Source: Rhodocaloribacter litoris | Lineage (GTDB): Bacteria; Bacteroidota; Rhodothermia; Rhodothermales; ISCAR-4553 | Assembly: GCF_011682235.2 (NCBI RefSeq) | Contig: NZ_CP076718.1 | Location: 3,081,868 to 3,145,867, forward strand | DNA: 64,000 nucleotides | Reading direction: 5' to 3' | In this document: one piece after another, positions 25,968-35,680 of the stretch | Numbering within the stretch: position 1 is the first letter of the stretch | Layout of the letters: every line of letters begins with the position of its first letter | Made by a program: the position numbers and the translations under genes | The notes under the pieces: model-generated | What the model saw: only the letters and a program-made list of their open reading frames with translations | What the model was told of the DNA's origin: nothing | Database searches by the model: none

Positions 25968-26603
25968 TCAATGGGAGATCGGACGGGCCGGGACGCCGAC
26001 GGCCGTGATGTTTTCCGGCAGGTCGCGCACGACCACGGCACCGGCGCCAACGCGCGTCTCGTCGCCGACGTGCACACCCGGCAACAGGACACATCCCGTG
26101 CCGAGTTCGACGGCCGCACCCGTCCGCGCATGCCCGGAAACGTGGACGCCGGGGTGGACCGTGGTGTAGTCTCCCAGGATCGCATCATGCCCGACGGTGC
26201 TGTGCAGGTTGAGGAGGACGTGCGTGCCGATGCGTGCGTCGACCGTCACGGTCACGCCCCGGCAGATGATGCTGCCTGCTCCCAGGGACGAGGAAGGATG
26301 CACCGAAGCCTCCGGGTGGACCAGCCGGGCTGGCGAGAGGGGGGCTCCGGCCAGTCGTCGGGCGAGGCGGCGGCGGATCTGCGGGTTGCCGACGGCCAGC
26401 ACGTAGTGCAGGCCTTCCTGGCGGAGCAGCCAGTCCACGTCGCCGAGGAGGGGGTAGCCGAGGCGGGACTGGCCGGCCAGCGCCGGGTCGTCGTCCACGA
26501 ACCCCTGTAAGGTCCAGGCTGGTGTGTGCCGGTTGATGGCTTCCACGAGCGCGGCGGTCTCGCGCCCGAAACCGCCGGCTCCGACAATGACCAGAGGTTC
26601 CAT
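25968..26603 (-). CDS. NeuD/PglD-like sugar N-acetyltransferase
   Basis: A 211-residue left-handed beta-helix acyltransferase. The N-terminal Rossmann-like part starts VIVGAGGFGRETAALVE, binds the nucleotide sugar, and the hexapeptide repeats follow from about residue 95; the catalytic His lies in HSTVGHDAILGDY. This is the PglD architecture, which acetylates the C4 amino group of UDP-4-amino sugars using acetyl-CoA. Its ATG overlaps the stop of the phosphoglycosyl transferase (ATGA), so the two are translationally coupled, as expected for consecutive pathway steps. Confidence 0.85.
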   Translation of the reverse strand: MEPLVIVGAGGFGRETAALVEAINRHTPAWTLQGFVDDDPALAGQSRLGYPLLGDVDWLLRQEGLHYVLAVGNPQIRRRLARRLAGAPLSPARLVHPEASVHPSSSLGAGSIICRGVTVTVDARIGTHVLLNLHSTVGHDAILGDYTTVHPGVHVSGHARTGAAVELGTGCVLLPGVHVGDETRVGAGAVVVRDLPENITAVGVPARPISH

Positions 26604-27274
26604 CACAGCCGGTTCGGCGCTGTGGCGATGCCAGGGGCACCCGGAGGGGGCATGGCTTCGCAGGTAGAAGGAGGAAAATCCTCGTTCCGGCCGGCCGGTC
26701 CGTAGACGCCCCGGCCGGAGAGCAGGAGGCCGGGGGTGCGCAGGAGAATGCGCAGGTCGAGCCCGAGGTTCTGGTGGGTGACGTACCAGACGTCCAGGCG
26801 GATGCGCTCGGGCCAGGGCAGGGCGTTGCGCCCGTGGATCTGGGCCCAGCCGGTCAGGCCGGGGCGAACGGCCAGGCGCTGCCGCTCGAAGGGGCCGTAG
26901 CGGGCCACCTGCTCGGGCAGGGCCGGGCGGGGACCGACGAGGCTCATCTCGCCCCGGAGCACGTTCCAGAGCTGTGGAAGCTCGTCCACACCCCAGCGCC
27001 GGAGAAAACGCCCTACGTGCGTGACCACTTCGGCGGGACGGGTCGGGTCGTGCCGCTTCCGGCGCAGCGTGCGGAACTTGAGCAGCCGGAAAGGACGGCC
27101 GTGCCGCCCGATCCGCCGCTGCCGGAAAAGGACGGGGGAACCGTCTTCCAGAAAAATCAGCCACGCCACCACCACCAGTACCGGGGCGAGCAGCAGCAGC
27201 AGGAGCGCCGCGCCGAGCACGTCCAGCAGGCGCTTGACGAGCGTGTACGCGCGTGGAGGGCGGGCGGTGTTCAT
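26603..27274 (-). CDS. PglC-like phosphoglycosyl transferase (bacterial sugar transferase)
   Basis: A 223-residue monotopic enzyme that moves a sugar-1-phosphate from UDP to undecaprenyl phosphate. One re-entrant hydrophobic segment (about residues 15-40) is followed by the family signatures FRLLKFRTL, WGVDELPQLWNVLRGEMS and VGPRPALPEQ, with the catalytic Asp-Glu pair in VDELPQ. The short length without an N-terminal membrane domain matches PglC/PglB-type enzymes. It is coupled at both ends (ATGA overlaps with the aminotransferase before it and the acetyltransferase after it). The last about 30 residues are Pro-rich and variable. Confidence 0.9.
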   Translation of the reverse strand: MNTARPPRAYTLVKRLLDVLGAALLLLLLAPVLVVVAWLIFLEDGSPVLFRQRRIGRHGRPFRLLKFRTLRRKRHDPTRPAEVVTHVGRFLRRWGVDELPQLWNVLRGEMSLVGPRPALPEQVARYGPFERQRLAVRPGLTGWAQIHGRNALPWPERIRLDVWYVTHQNLGLDLRILLRTPGLLLSGRGVYGPAGRNEDFPPSTCEAMPPPGAPGIATAPNRL

Positions 27275-28434
27275 GAGGCGGGCAGGTTCGGGTGGACGGA
27301 TACCCGCCCGCGGGGCAGGCCGGACAGGCAGGCTTCGAGGGCGCCGGCCACGCGGGCGGGGGCCTCGTCCGGCAGGCGGGTGAAGAAAGGGAGGGCCAGG
27401 GTGCGGGCCGAGGCGGCCTCGCAGGCCGGAAAGGTGCCGGGACGGAAGCCGAAGCGCTCGCGGTAGTAGGGTTGCAGGTGGATGGCCGGAAAATACGGGG
27501 CGCATGCGATGCCGCGGGCCCGCAGCCGTGCCATGAGCAGATCCCGGGCCTCCGGGGCGAAGTGGTCGCGCAGGCGGACGACGTAGACGAACCAGCTCCG
27601 CACCGTGCCGGGCGGGTCGGCGGGCAGGATCAGGTCGTCGGTGAGGGGTGCCAGCGCCTCGGCATAGCACCGAGCCAGCGCGGCGCGACGTGCGAGCAGA
27701 TCCGGCAGGCGTTCGAGCTGGGCGCATCCGAGCGCGGCCGCCAGCTCGCTCATCCGGTAGTTGTAGCCGAGGCGCACGTGCGCCATCACCGCGTCGTCGT
27801 CTCGCCCGTGGTTGCGCATCGAGCGGCATCGGGCAGCCAGGACGTCGTCATCCGTGGTGATGCATCCGCCTTCTCCCGTCGTGATCTGTTTGTTTGGATA
27901 GAAACCGAACGCGGCGGCCGCGCCCCAGCTCCCTACCGGGCGGCCGCCCACCGAGGCGCCGAGGGCCTCACAGGCATCGTCGATCAGAAGCAGGTCGTGC
28001 CGCCCGGCCAGCCCGGTGAGGGCGGGCCAGTCCACCGGCAGGCCGAAGACGTCGACGGCCAGGATGGCCCGCGTGCGCGGGGTGATCGCGTCTTCGACGC
28101 GGCCCACGTCCAGGTTGAACGTCGCCGGGTCGATGTCGACGAAGACCGGCCGGATACCCTCGTAGAGCAGGGCGTTCGAGGAGGCGACGAAGCTGAAAGG
28201 GGTCGTAACGACCTCGTCGCCCGGTCCTAGACCCAGGCCCCGGACGATCAGGTGCAGCGCCGCCGTTCCGCTGCTGACGGCGACGGCGTGCCGCACGCCA
28301 CACAGCCGGGCCATGCGCTCCTCGAACTCGCGCAGGCACGGGCCCAGCGACAGCCGGCCGGAGGCCAGCACCGCCAGGAGACGCCGCCGCTCCTGCGGGC
28401 CAAGGTCGGGACGCGATAGCGGGAGACGACGCAA
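27271..28434 (-). CDS. DegT/DnrJ/EryC1 aminotransferase (PglE-like)
   Basis: A PLP enzyme of about 387 residues. VSSGTAALHL marks the cofactor phosphate site, IDDACEALGA the Asp that contacts the PLP nitrogen, and FGFYPNKQITTGEGG contains the Schiff-base Lys; the family position HVRLGYNYRMSELAAALG is also clear. It would transaminate the 4-keto sugar made by the dehydratase. The likely start is TTG 28434 (LRRLPLSRPDLG) because the open frame upstream is not family-like. It is the first gene of the leftward run that ends with the PorU-like protease; PorR of Porphyromonas, needed for the T9SS anchoring glycan, is of the same family. Confidence 0.88.
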   Translation of the reverse strand: MRRLPLSRPDLGPQERRRLLAVLASGRLSLGPCLREFEERMARLCGVRHAVAVSSGTAALHLIVRGLGLGPGDEVVTTPFSFVASSNALLYEGIRPVFVDIDPATFNLDVGRVEDAITPRTRAILAVDVFGLPVDWPALTGLAGRHDLLLIDDACEALGASVGGRPVGSWGAAAAFGFYPNKQITTGEGGCITTDDDVLAARCRSMRNHGRDDDAVMAHVRLGYNYRMSELAAALGCAQLERLPDLLARRAALARCYAEALAPLTDDLILPADPPGTVRSWFVYVVRLRDHFAPEARDLLMARLRARGIACAPYFPAIHLQPYYRERFGFRPGTFPACEAASARTLALPFFTRLPDEAPARVAGALEACLSGLPRGRVSVHPNLPAS

Positions 28435-28822
28435 GGCAAAAAGTCGGAAAGGTGGACCGGAGGGTGAAACAAAAACTCGCGGGACCCTGTTCGGTTGTCC
28501 GTGAAACGGAATATAGGATTCCGGACGGTGTCTTTCTTTCAGGGCCAGGGGGCAGCTTGTGCCGCCGGGCGGCAAACTGTGCCGGTTGTGTGGGGCGAAT
28601 CCGTTTTTTCCGTGACGGATGCCGGGTTCACGGGCCGGTGACGTATCTTTCCCCTGCTCGCCGCTACAGAAAGCGCCGCGTGTTTTCCGGGAAGGAATTT
28701 CATATTTTGCGCGGTGAATGTAGGGCGCGTGTCGTTTGCCTTTCGCCTGTATGAGCCACCGGCACGGTTTTTAAAAGGGCCTGTAGTGCTATCGTAGGAT
28801 CGAGGCCGTGACGTAAAAGGAC
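28435..28822. other. Divergent promoter region between the two polysaccharide operons
   Basis: About 390 bp with no coding signal on either strand. It must carry the promoters of the leftward sugar-priming/PorU run and of the rightward exopolysaccharide operon. A perfect 6-bp inverted repeat CGGAAT-N5-ATTCCG lies at 28507-28523 and could be an operator. TATCTTTC at about 28643 resembles a -7 element. No riboswitch is recognised. Confidence 0.4.
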
Positions 28823-31183
28823 ATGCTGGAGCACAGCGGTTATAGAGGGCATCGAGGCACCGGAGCCGTGCGCAACGGAACCAACGGCGCCCTCGCCCAC
28901 CCGCGCCCCGAGGCGTTCGAGGACGACGAGATCTCCCTGCAGGAGGTTTTCGAGATCCTCCTCAAGGGCAAGTGGATCATCCTGGCCTGCTTCCTTCTTT
29001 TCCTGACGCTTTCCGCCCTCTATACCTTTCTGACGCCGCGCGAGTATGAGGCGTCCAGCACCCTGTTCGTGAACACGCAGGGGTCGAACTCCCAGCTGAA
29101 CGAGTTGCTGGGGCTGAGCCTCGTCAACCGGAATATTCTCAACGAGATCGAGATCATCAAGTCCCGCATGATCGCCACGCGGGTGGCGGAGCATCTGATG
29201 CGGCAGCGGGTCAATCCGGAGACGGGGACCCTGTTGAGCATCCTCGAGGTGGATGAGGAGGAAGAGCCGCTGACGTTGCTGGAGGTGAGCCAGCGCCTGC
29301 GGGAGGATTACCTCTCCGTGAAGCCGGCCACGGACGAGGTGGATCTGGTCGTCATCACGGCCCGGAGTACGCAGCCCGAGGAGGCCGTGCTGATCGCCAA
29401 CCTGTATGCGGACGAGTACGTCGCCTACAACCAGACCTCCAGCCGGGCGCGGATGCGGGCCTCGGCGGACTTCCTGGCCGCGCAGGCCGCCCGCTTCGAC
29501 AGCCTGCTGGGCAGGGCCGAGCAGAACATCCTGCAGTACATCGAAGAGACGGGTGTCGTCGATCCGAGCATCGAGGGTGAGCAATTGCTTGAGCAGATCA
29601 TGCTCTGGAGTGCCGAGCGGGATCGCACGCGCTTTACCCTGCAGACGGCCCAGGCCGAACTGGAGGCCCTCGAGAACGAACTCAGCCGCATCAACCCCGA
29701 ACTGACGCGGCGCCTGGCCTCGAACGACGATGCCGCCATTGCCGCGCTGCAGCAGCGCATCACCGACCTCGAGATCCGGCTGGAAGAGAAGTATTCGAAG
29801 AACCCCCAGCTGCGCCGGGATCCCGCGGGTGACCCGGAGGTGCAGCTGTGGCTGACGCAGCTCGCGGACTGGAGGCAGAAGCTGTCCGAGCGGGTGGCGC
29901 GTTTCACCTCGGATGCCCTCGCCGGCACGTCCCTGCTCGGGGGCGGGGCGGAAGGCGTGTTCAAACAGGTCACCGAGTTGCAGCAGCAGATCCTGGAAAA
30001 GCGGGTCACCCTCACCGGTGCCCGGGCCCGCCTGTCCGTGCTGGAGCAGGTGCTCGCCGGCTACGAACGCCGGTTCAACGAGATTCCCAACAAGGCCCTC
30101 GTCCTTTCGCGGTTGCAGCGGGAGATGCAGAGCAGCATGCAGCTGGCAACCCACATCTTTGAAAAGCTCCAGGAGGCCAAGATCGCCGAGCAGTCCGAAC
30201 TGGGCTACGTGGAGGTGATCGACCACGCCGTGCCGCCGGAAGAGCCGGTAAGCCCGCGGGTGCCCCTGAACCTCATGCTGGGTGCGCTGCTGGGCCTGTT
30301 CGTGGGGGTCGGCGTGGCGTTCCTGCGCACCGCGCTCGACAACAAGGTGCGCAAGCCGGAAGACCTGCGCAAGCGCGGGCTCAGCGTCGTCGGCGTCGTG
30401 CCGGACCTGTCGCGCCTGATCAAGACGGATTTCAACGGGCGGGAGCGGATCACGGTCGAGGGGCGCACCTACAGCACCAGCCTGATCACGCTGCTGAACC
30501 CGCTCTCGCCGGCCTCGGAGGGCTACCGGCGCCTGCGCACCAACATCCAGTTCAGCCAGCCCGATGCCACGGTGCAGGTCGTCATGGTCACCAGTTCCGG
30601 CCCCGGCGACGGCAAGACCGTCACCTCGGTCAACCTGGCCGTCACCATGGCGCAGGCCGGGCGGCGCACCCTCTACCTGGACGCGGACATGCGCCGGCCT
30701 ACCGGCCACAAGGTGCTCGGCCTCGCCCGCGAACCCGGCCTCGTGGACCTGCTCTTCGAGCCGGCCGCCGCCGGGCTGGAACGCTTCGCCACCGGCGTCG
30801 ACGACCTCTATGCGATTCCCACGGGGCGTCCCGTGCCCAACCCCGCCGAAGTGCTCGGCTCCAAGAAGATGCGCGACCTCCTGGCCCGCCTCCGGCAGGA
30901 GTTCGACATGATCATCATCGACACGCCGCCGGTGCTGGCGGTGACCGACGCGCTGCTGCTCTCCAACCAGTGCGACGCCACGGTGGTGGTCGTCTCGGCC
31001 AACGAGACGCCCTGGCACGCCCTCGAACACAGCCTCGAGGCCCTGCAGGGGGTCGGGGCCCGGGTCACGGGCGTGGTGCTGAACCGGTTCGATGCCCGCG
31101 CCGCCTACGGATACGGCTATGGATACGGCTACGGCTACGGGTATCATTACGGCGAGACCGAACAGGCCGCCGCCCGCCTCTGA
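28823..31183 (+). CDS. Wzc-type polysaccharide co-polymerase and BY-kinase
   Basis: A 786-residue inner-membrane tyrosine autokinase controlling polysaccharide chain length and export. A first helix (about residues 52-70) and a second one (about 480-500, VPLNLMLGALLGLFVG) frame a long periplasmic coiled-coil region (Wzz/GNVR type). The cytoplasmic kinase has Walker A SSGPGDGKT (about 590), Walker A' DADMRRP (about 620) and Walker B IIIDTPP (about 697), then a Tyr-rich tail of alternating Gly and Tyr (about 764-776) that is the autophosphorylation cluster. It heads the rightward operon and is followed by the SLBB export gene after 50 bp. Confidence 0.92.
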   Translation: MLEHSGYRGHRGTGAVRNGTNGALAHPRPEAFEDDEISLQEVFEILLKGKWIILACFLLFLTLSALYTFLTPREYEASSTLFVNTQGSNSQLNELLGLSLVNRNILNEIEIIKSRMIATRVAEHLMRQRVNPETGTLLSILEVDEEEEPLTLLEVSQRLREDYLSVKPATDEVDLVVITARSTQPEEAVLIANLYADEYVAYNQTSSRARMRASADFLAAQAARFDSLLGRAEQNILQYIEETGVVDPSIEGEQLLEQIMLWSAERDRTRFTLQTAQAELEALENELSRINPELTRRLASNDDAAIAALQQRITDLEIRLEEKYSKNPQLRRDPAGDPEVQLWLTQLADWRQKLSERVARFTSDALAGTSLLGGGAEGVFKQVTELQQQILEKRVTLTGARARLSVLEQVLAGYERRFNEIPNKALVLSRLQREMQSSMQLATHIFEKLQEAKIAEQSELGYVEVIDHAVPPEEPVSPRVPLNLMLGALLGLFVGVGVAFLRTALDNKVRKPEDLRKRGLSVVGVVPDLSRLIKTDFNGRERITVEGRTYSTSLITLLNPLSPASEGYRRLRTNIQFSQPDATVQVVMVTSSGPGDGKTVTSVNLAVTMAQAGRRTLYLDADMRRPTGHKVLGLAREPGLVDLLFEPAAAGLERFATGVDDLYAIPTGRPVPNPAEVLGSKKMRDLLARLRQEFDMIIIDTPPVLAVTDALLLSNQCDATVVVVSANETPWHALEHSLEALQGVGARVTGVVLNRFDARAAYGYGYGYGYGYGYHYGETEQAAARL

Positions 31184-31233
31184 CCCCTGCAGATTGGTTG
31201 CCCTTTTCTCCCTCCCTCCTTACCGCATGCCCT

Positions 31234-31737
31234 ATGACACGTTTCGTCCTGTTTGCGCTCCTGCTGGCCTCCGGCAGCCTGTGGCCGGTGCAGGCCCAGC
31301 AGCTGACCGAGTTTGAACGCTCCCGCTTTTCTCCCGCAGCCTACTACAACTACGCCGAGCCGGGCGACGTGACCATGCTCGTCAACGTCTGGGGGTCCGT
31401 GCGCAATCCCGGCCTCTACGAGGTCCCCCGGAACACGCGGCTCAGTACCCTGATCTCGCTTGCCGGCGGGCCGGACCTCGCCACGAACGCCAGCCTGCAG
31501 GCCAACCGCACCATCACCATCCGGCTCATCCGCGACGCGGGGGGGACACGCAGCACCGTCTTTTCGACCTCGATGCGCAACGAAGTGCTGATCTTCGACG
31601 AGAACCCCGTCCTGCAGGAAGGGGACGTGCTGGTGATGGAGACCATCCTGAAACCGAAGATCATCTGGAAGGACGTCTTCCCCATCGTCGCCGCTCTTGG
31701 AACGGTGGCACTGGCGATCGAGCGGATTTCCCGCTAG
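31234..31737 (+). CDS. SLBB-domain polysaccharide export protein
   Basis: A 167-residue secreted protein. A signal peptide (about residues 1-21, ending VQAQQ) is followed by one SLBB/soluble-ligand-binding unit (VNVWGSVRNPGLYEVPRNTRLSTLI), as in Wza-family outer-membrane export channels, but the usual Poly_export N-terminal domain is reduced, and a hydrophobic helix near the C-terminus (IVAALGTVALAI) suggests membrane anchorage. It probably links the periplasm-facing co-polymerase with export. ATG 31234 is chosen because it gives the signal peptide; an upstream open frame has none. Confidence 0.75.
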   Translation: MTRFVLFALLLASGSLWPVQAQQLTEFERSRFSPAAYYNYAEPGDVTMLVNVWGSVRNPGLYEVPRNTRLSTLISLAGGPDLATNASLQANRTITIRLIRDAGGTRSTVFSTSMRNEVLIFDENPVLQEGDVLVMETILKPKIIWKDVFPIVAALGTVALAIERISR

Positions 31738-31937
31738 GGCCGGCACGACGGCGGGCAGGGCCCGGCGCCGGTGGTTCGCTGAAGGCCGCCGGCCCGCCCC
31801 GGATCGCAGGCCGGGCAAACCGGGCATGGAGTTGGCAAGCGCCTGCCTGGCTGTCCGGTAACCCGGAAAATGGAACCCCGGGCGTTCCGCTTCTTTAACG
31901 GGATCACTTTACTTTACCAACTGAGATTCAGATTGAG

Positions 31938-33308
31938 ATGAAAATTGCCATCATTGGAACCGGCTACGTGGGCCTGGTGACGGGTACGTGCTTCGCCGAA
32001 ATGGGGAACGAAGTGGTCTGTGTCGACATCGACGCGGCGAAGATCGAGCGCCTGCGCTCCGGCAAGCTGACCATCTTCGAGCCGGGCCTCGAACTCTTCT
32101 TCGAGCGAGGCCTGCGCGAGCGGCGCCTGCGTTTCACCACCGACCTGGCTGAGGCCGTCGCCACGAGCGAGGTGATCTTTCTGGCGCTGCCGACGCCGCC
32201 GGGCGAGGACGGGTCGGCGGACCTGTCCTACGTGCTCGGCGTGGCGGAGGACATCGGCCGGTTGCTGGCCGCCGAGGAGGCTTCCCGCTACCGCATCCTC
32301 GTCAACAAGAGCACGGTGCCGGTGGGCACGGCCGAGCGGGTGCGCGCCGTCCTGGAAGCGGCCGGCCTGAAAGCCGGGCAGCACTTCGACGTCGTCTCCA
32401 ACCCCGAATTCCTGCGCGAGGGGGTGGCCGTCGAGGACTTCATGAAGCCCGAACGGGTCATCATCGGCACCGGCAGCCGCCGTGCCGCCGAGATCATGAC
32501 GCAGCTCTACGAGCCGTTCGTCCGGCAGGGCAACCCGATCCTGGTCATGGACGAGCGCTCGGCGGAGATGACCAAGTACGCCGCCAACGCCTTCCTGGCC
32601 ACCAAGATCACGTTCATGAACGAGGTGGCCAACGTGTGCGACCGCGTCGGGGCCAACGTGGACAAGATCCGCATCGGCATCGGGCTCGACAGCCGCATCG
32701 GCAAGCACTTCCTCTACGCCGGCATCGGCTTCGGCGGCAGCTGTTTCCCCAAGGACGTGCAGGCCCTGGCCCGCACGGCCCAGGCATACGGCTACGATTT
32801 CGAGATCCTCGAGGCCGTCCTCCGCGTCAACGACCGGCAGCGCCGCCTGCTCGTCGACCGCGTCGTGGACTACTTCGGGGGCGACCTGACGGGCCGCCGG
32901 ATCGCCGTCTGGGGGCTGGCCTTCAAGCCGAACACGGACGACGTGCGCGAGGCGCCCTCGCACGTGGTCATCCGCGGCCTGCTCGAACACGGGGCCGAGG
33001 TCGTCGCCTTCGACCCCGAAGCCATCGAGACGACCCGCGCCGTGCTGGGCGACGTCGTCTCCTACGCCGAGGACGACTACGCCGCGCTGCAGGGCGCCGA
33101 TGCCCTCGTCATCTGTACCGAATGGAACGAGTTCCGCCGTCCCGATTTCGACCGGATGCGCCTTCTGCTCAAGCAACCGGTCATCTTCGACGGGCGGAAC
33201 CTCTATGACCCCGTGCGCATGGCCGAGGGCGGTTTCGACTACTACAGCATCGGCCGGCCCCACTACGCGCCGGTCGCCAACCCGGTCTCCATCAACGGAA
33301 AAGCCTGA
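31938..33308 (+). CDS. ugd: UDP-glucose 6-dehydrogenase
   Basis: A 456-residue cytosolic enzyme that oxidises UDP-glucose to UDP-glucuronate with two NAD. The NAD motif GTGYVG is at residues 7-12, and the catalytic Cys lies in [10 protein letters not shown] at about residue 269; the C-terminal UDP-binding domain contains [17 protein letters not shown]. Full length for the family. It lies 5 bp before the UDP-glucuronate decarboxylase gene, so the two should be co-translated and together give UDP-xylose. A TACTTTAC sequence about 25 bp upstream of the ATG could be a -7 element, allowing separate expression from the wzc operon. Confidence 0.95.
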   Translation: MKIAIIGTGYVGLVTGTCFAEMGNEVVCVDIDAAKIERLRSGKLTIFEPGLELFFERGLRERRLRFTTDLAEAVATSEVIFLALPTPPGEDGSADLSYVLGVAEDIGRLLAAEEASRYRILVNKSTVPVGTAERVRAVLEAAGLKAGQHFDVVSNPEFLREGVAVEDFMKPERVIIGTGSRRAAEIMTQLYEPFVRQGNPILVMDERSAEMTKYAANAFLATKITFMNEVANVCDRVGANVDKIRIGIGLDSRIGKHFLYAGIGFGGSCFPKDVQALARTAQAYGYDFEILEAVLRVNDRQRRLLVDRVVDYFGGDLTGRRIAVWGLAFKPNTDDVREAPSHVVIRGLLEHGAEVVAFDPEAIETTRAVLGDVVSYAEDDYAALQGADALVICTEWNEFRRPDFDRMRLLLKQPVIFDGRNLYDPVRMAEGGFDYYSIGRPHYAPVANPVSINGKA

Positions 33309-33313
33309 ACCCC

Positions 33314-35680
33314 GTGCCGCGTACCCTCATCACCGGCGGAGCCGGCTTCATCGGATCCCATCTCTGTGATCGGTTCCTGGCAGAAGGCCACGAGGTCATC
33401 TGCATGGACAACTTCATCACCGGCTCGCCGGACAACATCGCCCACCTGATCGGCCACGAGCGGTTCCGCTTCGTGCAGCACGACGTGACGAACTACATCT
33501 ACGTCGAGGGACCGCTCGACTACGTGCTGCACTTTGCCAGCCCGGCTTCCCCCATCGACTACCTGAAGTACCCGATCCAGACGCTCAAGGTGGGGGCGCT
33601 CGGCACGCACAAGGCCCTCGGGCTCTCGAAGGCAAAGGGGGCGCGCTTCCTGCTGGCCTCCACGAGCGAGGTCTACGGCGACCCCCTCATCCATCCCCAG
33701 CCCGAAACCTACTGGGGCAACGTCAACCCGGTCGGCCTCCGGGGCGTCTACGACGAGGCCAAACGCTTCGCCGAGGCCATGACGATGGCCTACCACCGCT
33801 ACCACGGCGTCGAGACGCGCATCGTGCGCATTTTTAACAGCATCATGGCCGACGAGACGGTGGTGCTTTTCAACGATGAGGCGATGCACGTCGAAGCGGT
33901 GGAAGACTATGCAAAATCGGTTGAGCAGGAGCGTCTGGTTGTGCCACGTCGCATTTATGTCCCGGCTTTCAATCCACGCACCTATCGCATGGAGCTTCGG
34001 TTGGCCCGGGCTTTCATCAAGCACCCGTCGTGGAACAAGGATGCTTACTGCATCCGAACCCGATACGGACGGGCCATTCGCGTAACGGGCGACCACAGCG
34101 TATTCCGACGTGGCGCCGATGGCTTGCCCGAAGCCGTGCCCGTACGTGAGCTAAAGGTTGGAGATGATATTGCCATTCCGGCCAGGCTACCCGTCGTGGA
34201 ACAGGACCGGACTGCGATCAATCTGGCCGAATATCTGATTCGTACGCGAGCGGCATCGGAACGCTGGCGCTATGCCCTTCAGGCGCCCTCGCTGCGGACG
34301 GTGATTGCCCGTGAGCGTTCGTTTATTCTGGACGTGTTGCTGCGCAGCGGCCACTTTCAGGGTAGCCGCTCCGCCCGGAATACAGCCGGCTGTGCCTATC
34401 GTAGGTACCTGAAAGGTGCCTATCTGCCGCTCTATGTGGCGGCTGCGCTCCGGCATGCCGGAAAACTGACGTGGCCGGAAGATGGCCGTATCCGTCTGTA
34501 TACGGCGGGGCGTAGTACCGCGCTTCCCATCCACATCCCGATTACGGACGATTTGCTCTGGCTGCTGGGATTGTTTGTAGCGGAAGGGCATGCGTTTGCC
34601 CGGAAGGGCACCTATCGGATTATGATCAGCTCGGAGGAACGGCTGCTGGATCGGGCCGCGCACATTCTGGAGACGCACCTGGGGATTCGTCCGCGTCGGA
34701 TTGCAGCGCAATCGGGGCGGTCGCCTGCGCTGTACGCCGATGGGCGGCTGCTCTATGAGCTGTTCCACGAAGTTTTTCAGGTAGCAGCTCCTTCCAGAAG
34801 CCTGCGCCTGCCCGCCTGGATTCTTCAGCTTCCACTGAAACGGGTCAAGTACTTTCTGGAGGGCTATCGGGAAGGTGACGGAACCCACAGCCGTTATCCT
34901 GAAGTGCGGGAGCTGGCCTTCAATACGGCCAGTGAAGGGCTTGCAACCGATCTGACTTACCTGCTCCTGCGTTTTGGCATTGTAGCCTCGGTCGGGCAGT
35001 ACGAAAGCACAATCAAGAAACGACCGGGGCGACGGTATCCATTCTGGCGTGTTACGGTCTGTGAGCTTTCCAATTTCAACATCCTGGAGTGGGATCGAGG
35101 TGTTACGCAACGCCTGAACGCGACGCGTCTGGGAGATCTGGTCTGGGCCAGGGTGCTTTCCATTGAGCCCATCGAAGCAACGCCGTACGTATACGATTTC
35201 AGTGTAGAAGGCTATGAAAACTTTGTAGCCGGCAACGGGGTCTGTGCGCATAACACGTACGGCCCCCGCATGCGCCTCGACGACGGCCGCGCCCTGCCCA
35301 CGTTCATGGCGCAGGCCCTGCGCGGCGAGCCGATCACCGTCTTCGGCGACGGCAGCCAGACCCGCTCCTTCCAGTACATCGACGACCTCGTCGAGGGCAT
35401 CTACCGCCTGCTGATGAGCGACTGCGTCGAGCCGGTCAACATCGGCAACCCGGACGAGATCTCGATCCTCGACTTCGCCCGGGAGGTCGTCCGCCTGACC
35501 GGCAGCCGGAGCGAGATCGTCTTCAAACCGCTGCCCCAGGACGACCCCAAGGTGCGCCAGCCGGACATCAGCCGGGCGCGCGAGGTGCTCGGCTGGATGC
35601 CCCGCGTGGATCGCGCCGAGGGCCTGCGTCGCACGCTCCAGTACTTCCAGGAACGCATCGCGGCCACGTCGAACGTTTAA
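33314..35680 (+). CDS. uxs: UDP-glucuronate decarboxylase (UXS) interrupted by an intein
   Basis: A 788-residue precursor starting at GTG. The host enzyme makes UDP-xylose from UDP-glucuronate. The N-extein (residues 1-175) has the NAD motif [10 protein letters not shown] and the catalytic YxxxK in VYDEAKR (about 146-150) and ends at RIFN; the C-extein (648-788) begins [17 protein letters not shown]. Joining them gives 316 residues, the normal UXS length, with the conserved motif RIFN-TYGPRM restored. The inserted 472 residues are an intein (listed separately). Without splicing the active site would be split, so the enzyme's activity should depend on protein splicing. Exteins use the C-rich codons of the neighbours; the insert does not. 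Confidence 0.95.
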   Translation: MPRTLITGGAGFIGSHLCDRFLAEGHEVICMDNFITGSPDNIAHLIGHERFRFVQHDVTNYIYVEGPLDYVLHFASPASPIDYLKYPIQTLKVGALGTHKALGLSKAKGARFLLASTSEVYGDPLIHPQPETYWGNVNPVGLRGVYDEAKRFAEAMTMAYHRYHGVETRIVRIFNSIMADETVVLFNDEAMHVEAVEDYAKSVEQERLVVPRRIYVPAFNPRTYRMELRLARAFIKHPSWNKDAYCIRTRYGRAIRVTGDHSVFRRGADGLPEAVPVRELKVGDDIAIPARLPVVEQDRTAINLAEYLIRTRAASERWRYALQAPSLRTVIARERSFILDVLLRSGHFQGSRSARNTAGCAYRRYLKGAYLPLYVAAALRHAGKLTWPEDGRIRLYTAGRSTALPIHIPITDDLLWLLGLFVAEGHAFARKGTYRIMISSEERLLDRAAHILETHLGIRPRRIAAQSGRSPALYADGRLLYELFHEVFQVAAPSRSLRLPAWILQLPLKRVKYFLEGYREGDGTHSRYPEVRELAFNTASEGLATDLTYLLLRFGIVASVGQYESTIKKRPGRRYPFWRVTVCELSNFNILEWDRGVTQRLNATRLGDLVWARVLSIEPIEATPYVYDFSVEGYENFVAGNGVCAHNTYGPRMRLDDGRALPTFMAQALRGEPITVFGDGSQTRSFQYIDDLVEGIYRLLMSDCVEPVNIGNPDEISILDFAREVVRLTGSRSEIVFKPLPQDDPKVRQPDISRAREVLGWMPRVDRAEGLRRTLQYFQERIAATSNV
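33839..35254 (+). other. Intein with LAGLIDADG (DOD) homing endonuclease domain
   Basis: A 472-residue in-frame insertion. Block A starts with Ser1 ([11 protein letters not shown]); block B has TGDHSVF with the TxxH motif, followed by [11 protein letters not shown]; the DOD endonuclease motifs are [12 protein letters not shown] (block C) and [12 protein letters not shown] (block E); block F is [15 protein letters not shown] and block G ends VCAHN before the +1 Thr of the host. All residues for class 1 splicing (Ser1, block-B His, penultimate His, terminal Asn, +1 Thr) are present, and both endonuclease acidic positions (E, D) are kept. The DNA is visibly less GC-rich than the exteins, which points to recent acquisition. 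I know of no intein described at this UXS site. Confidence 0.95.

Noticed and set aside
28700-31147. 815-codon open frame antisense to the BY-kinase gene
   Set aside because: No family features; the plus strand carries Wzz and Walker motifs across the same region.
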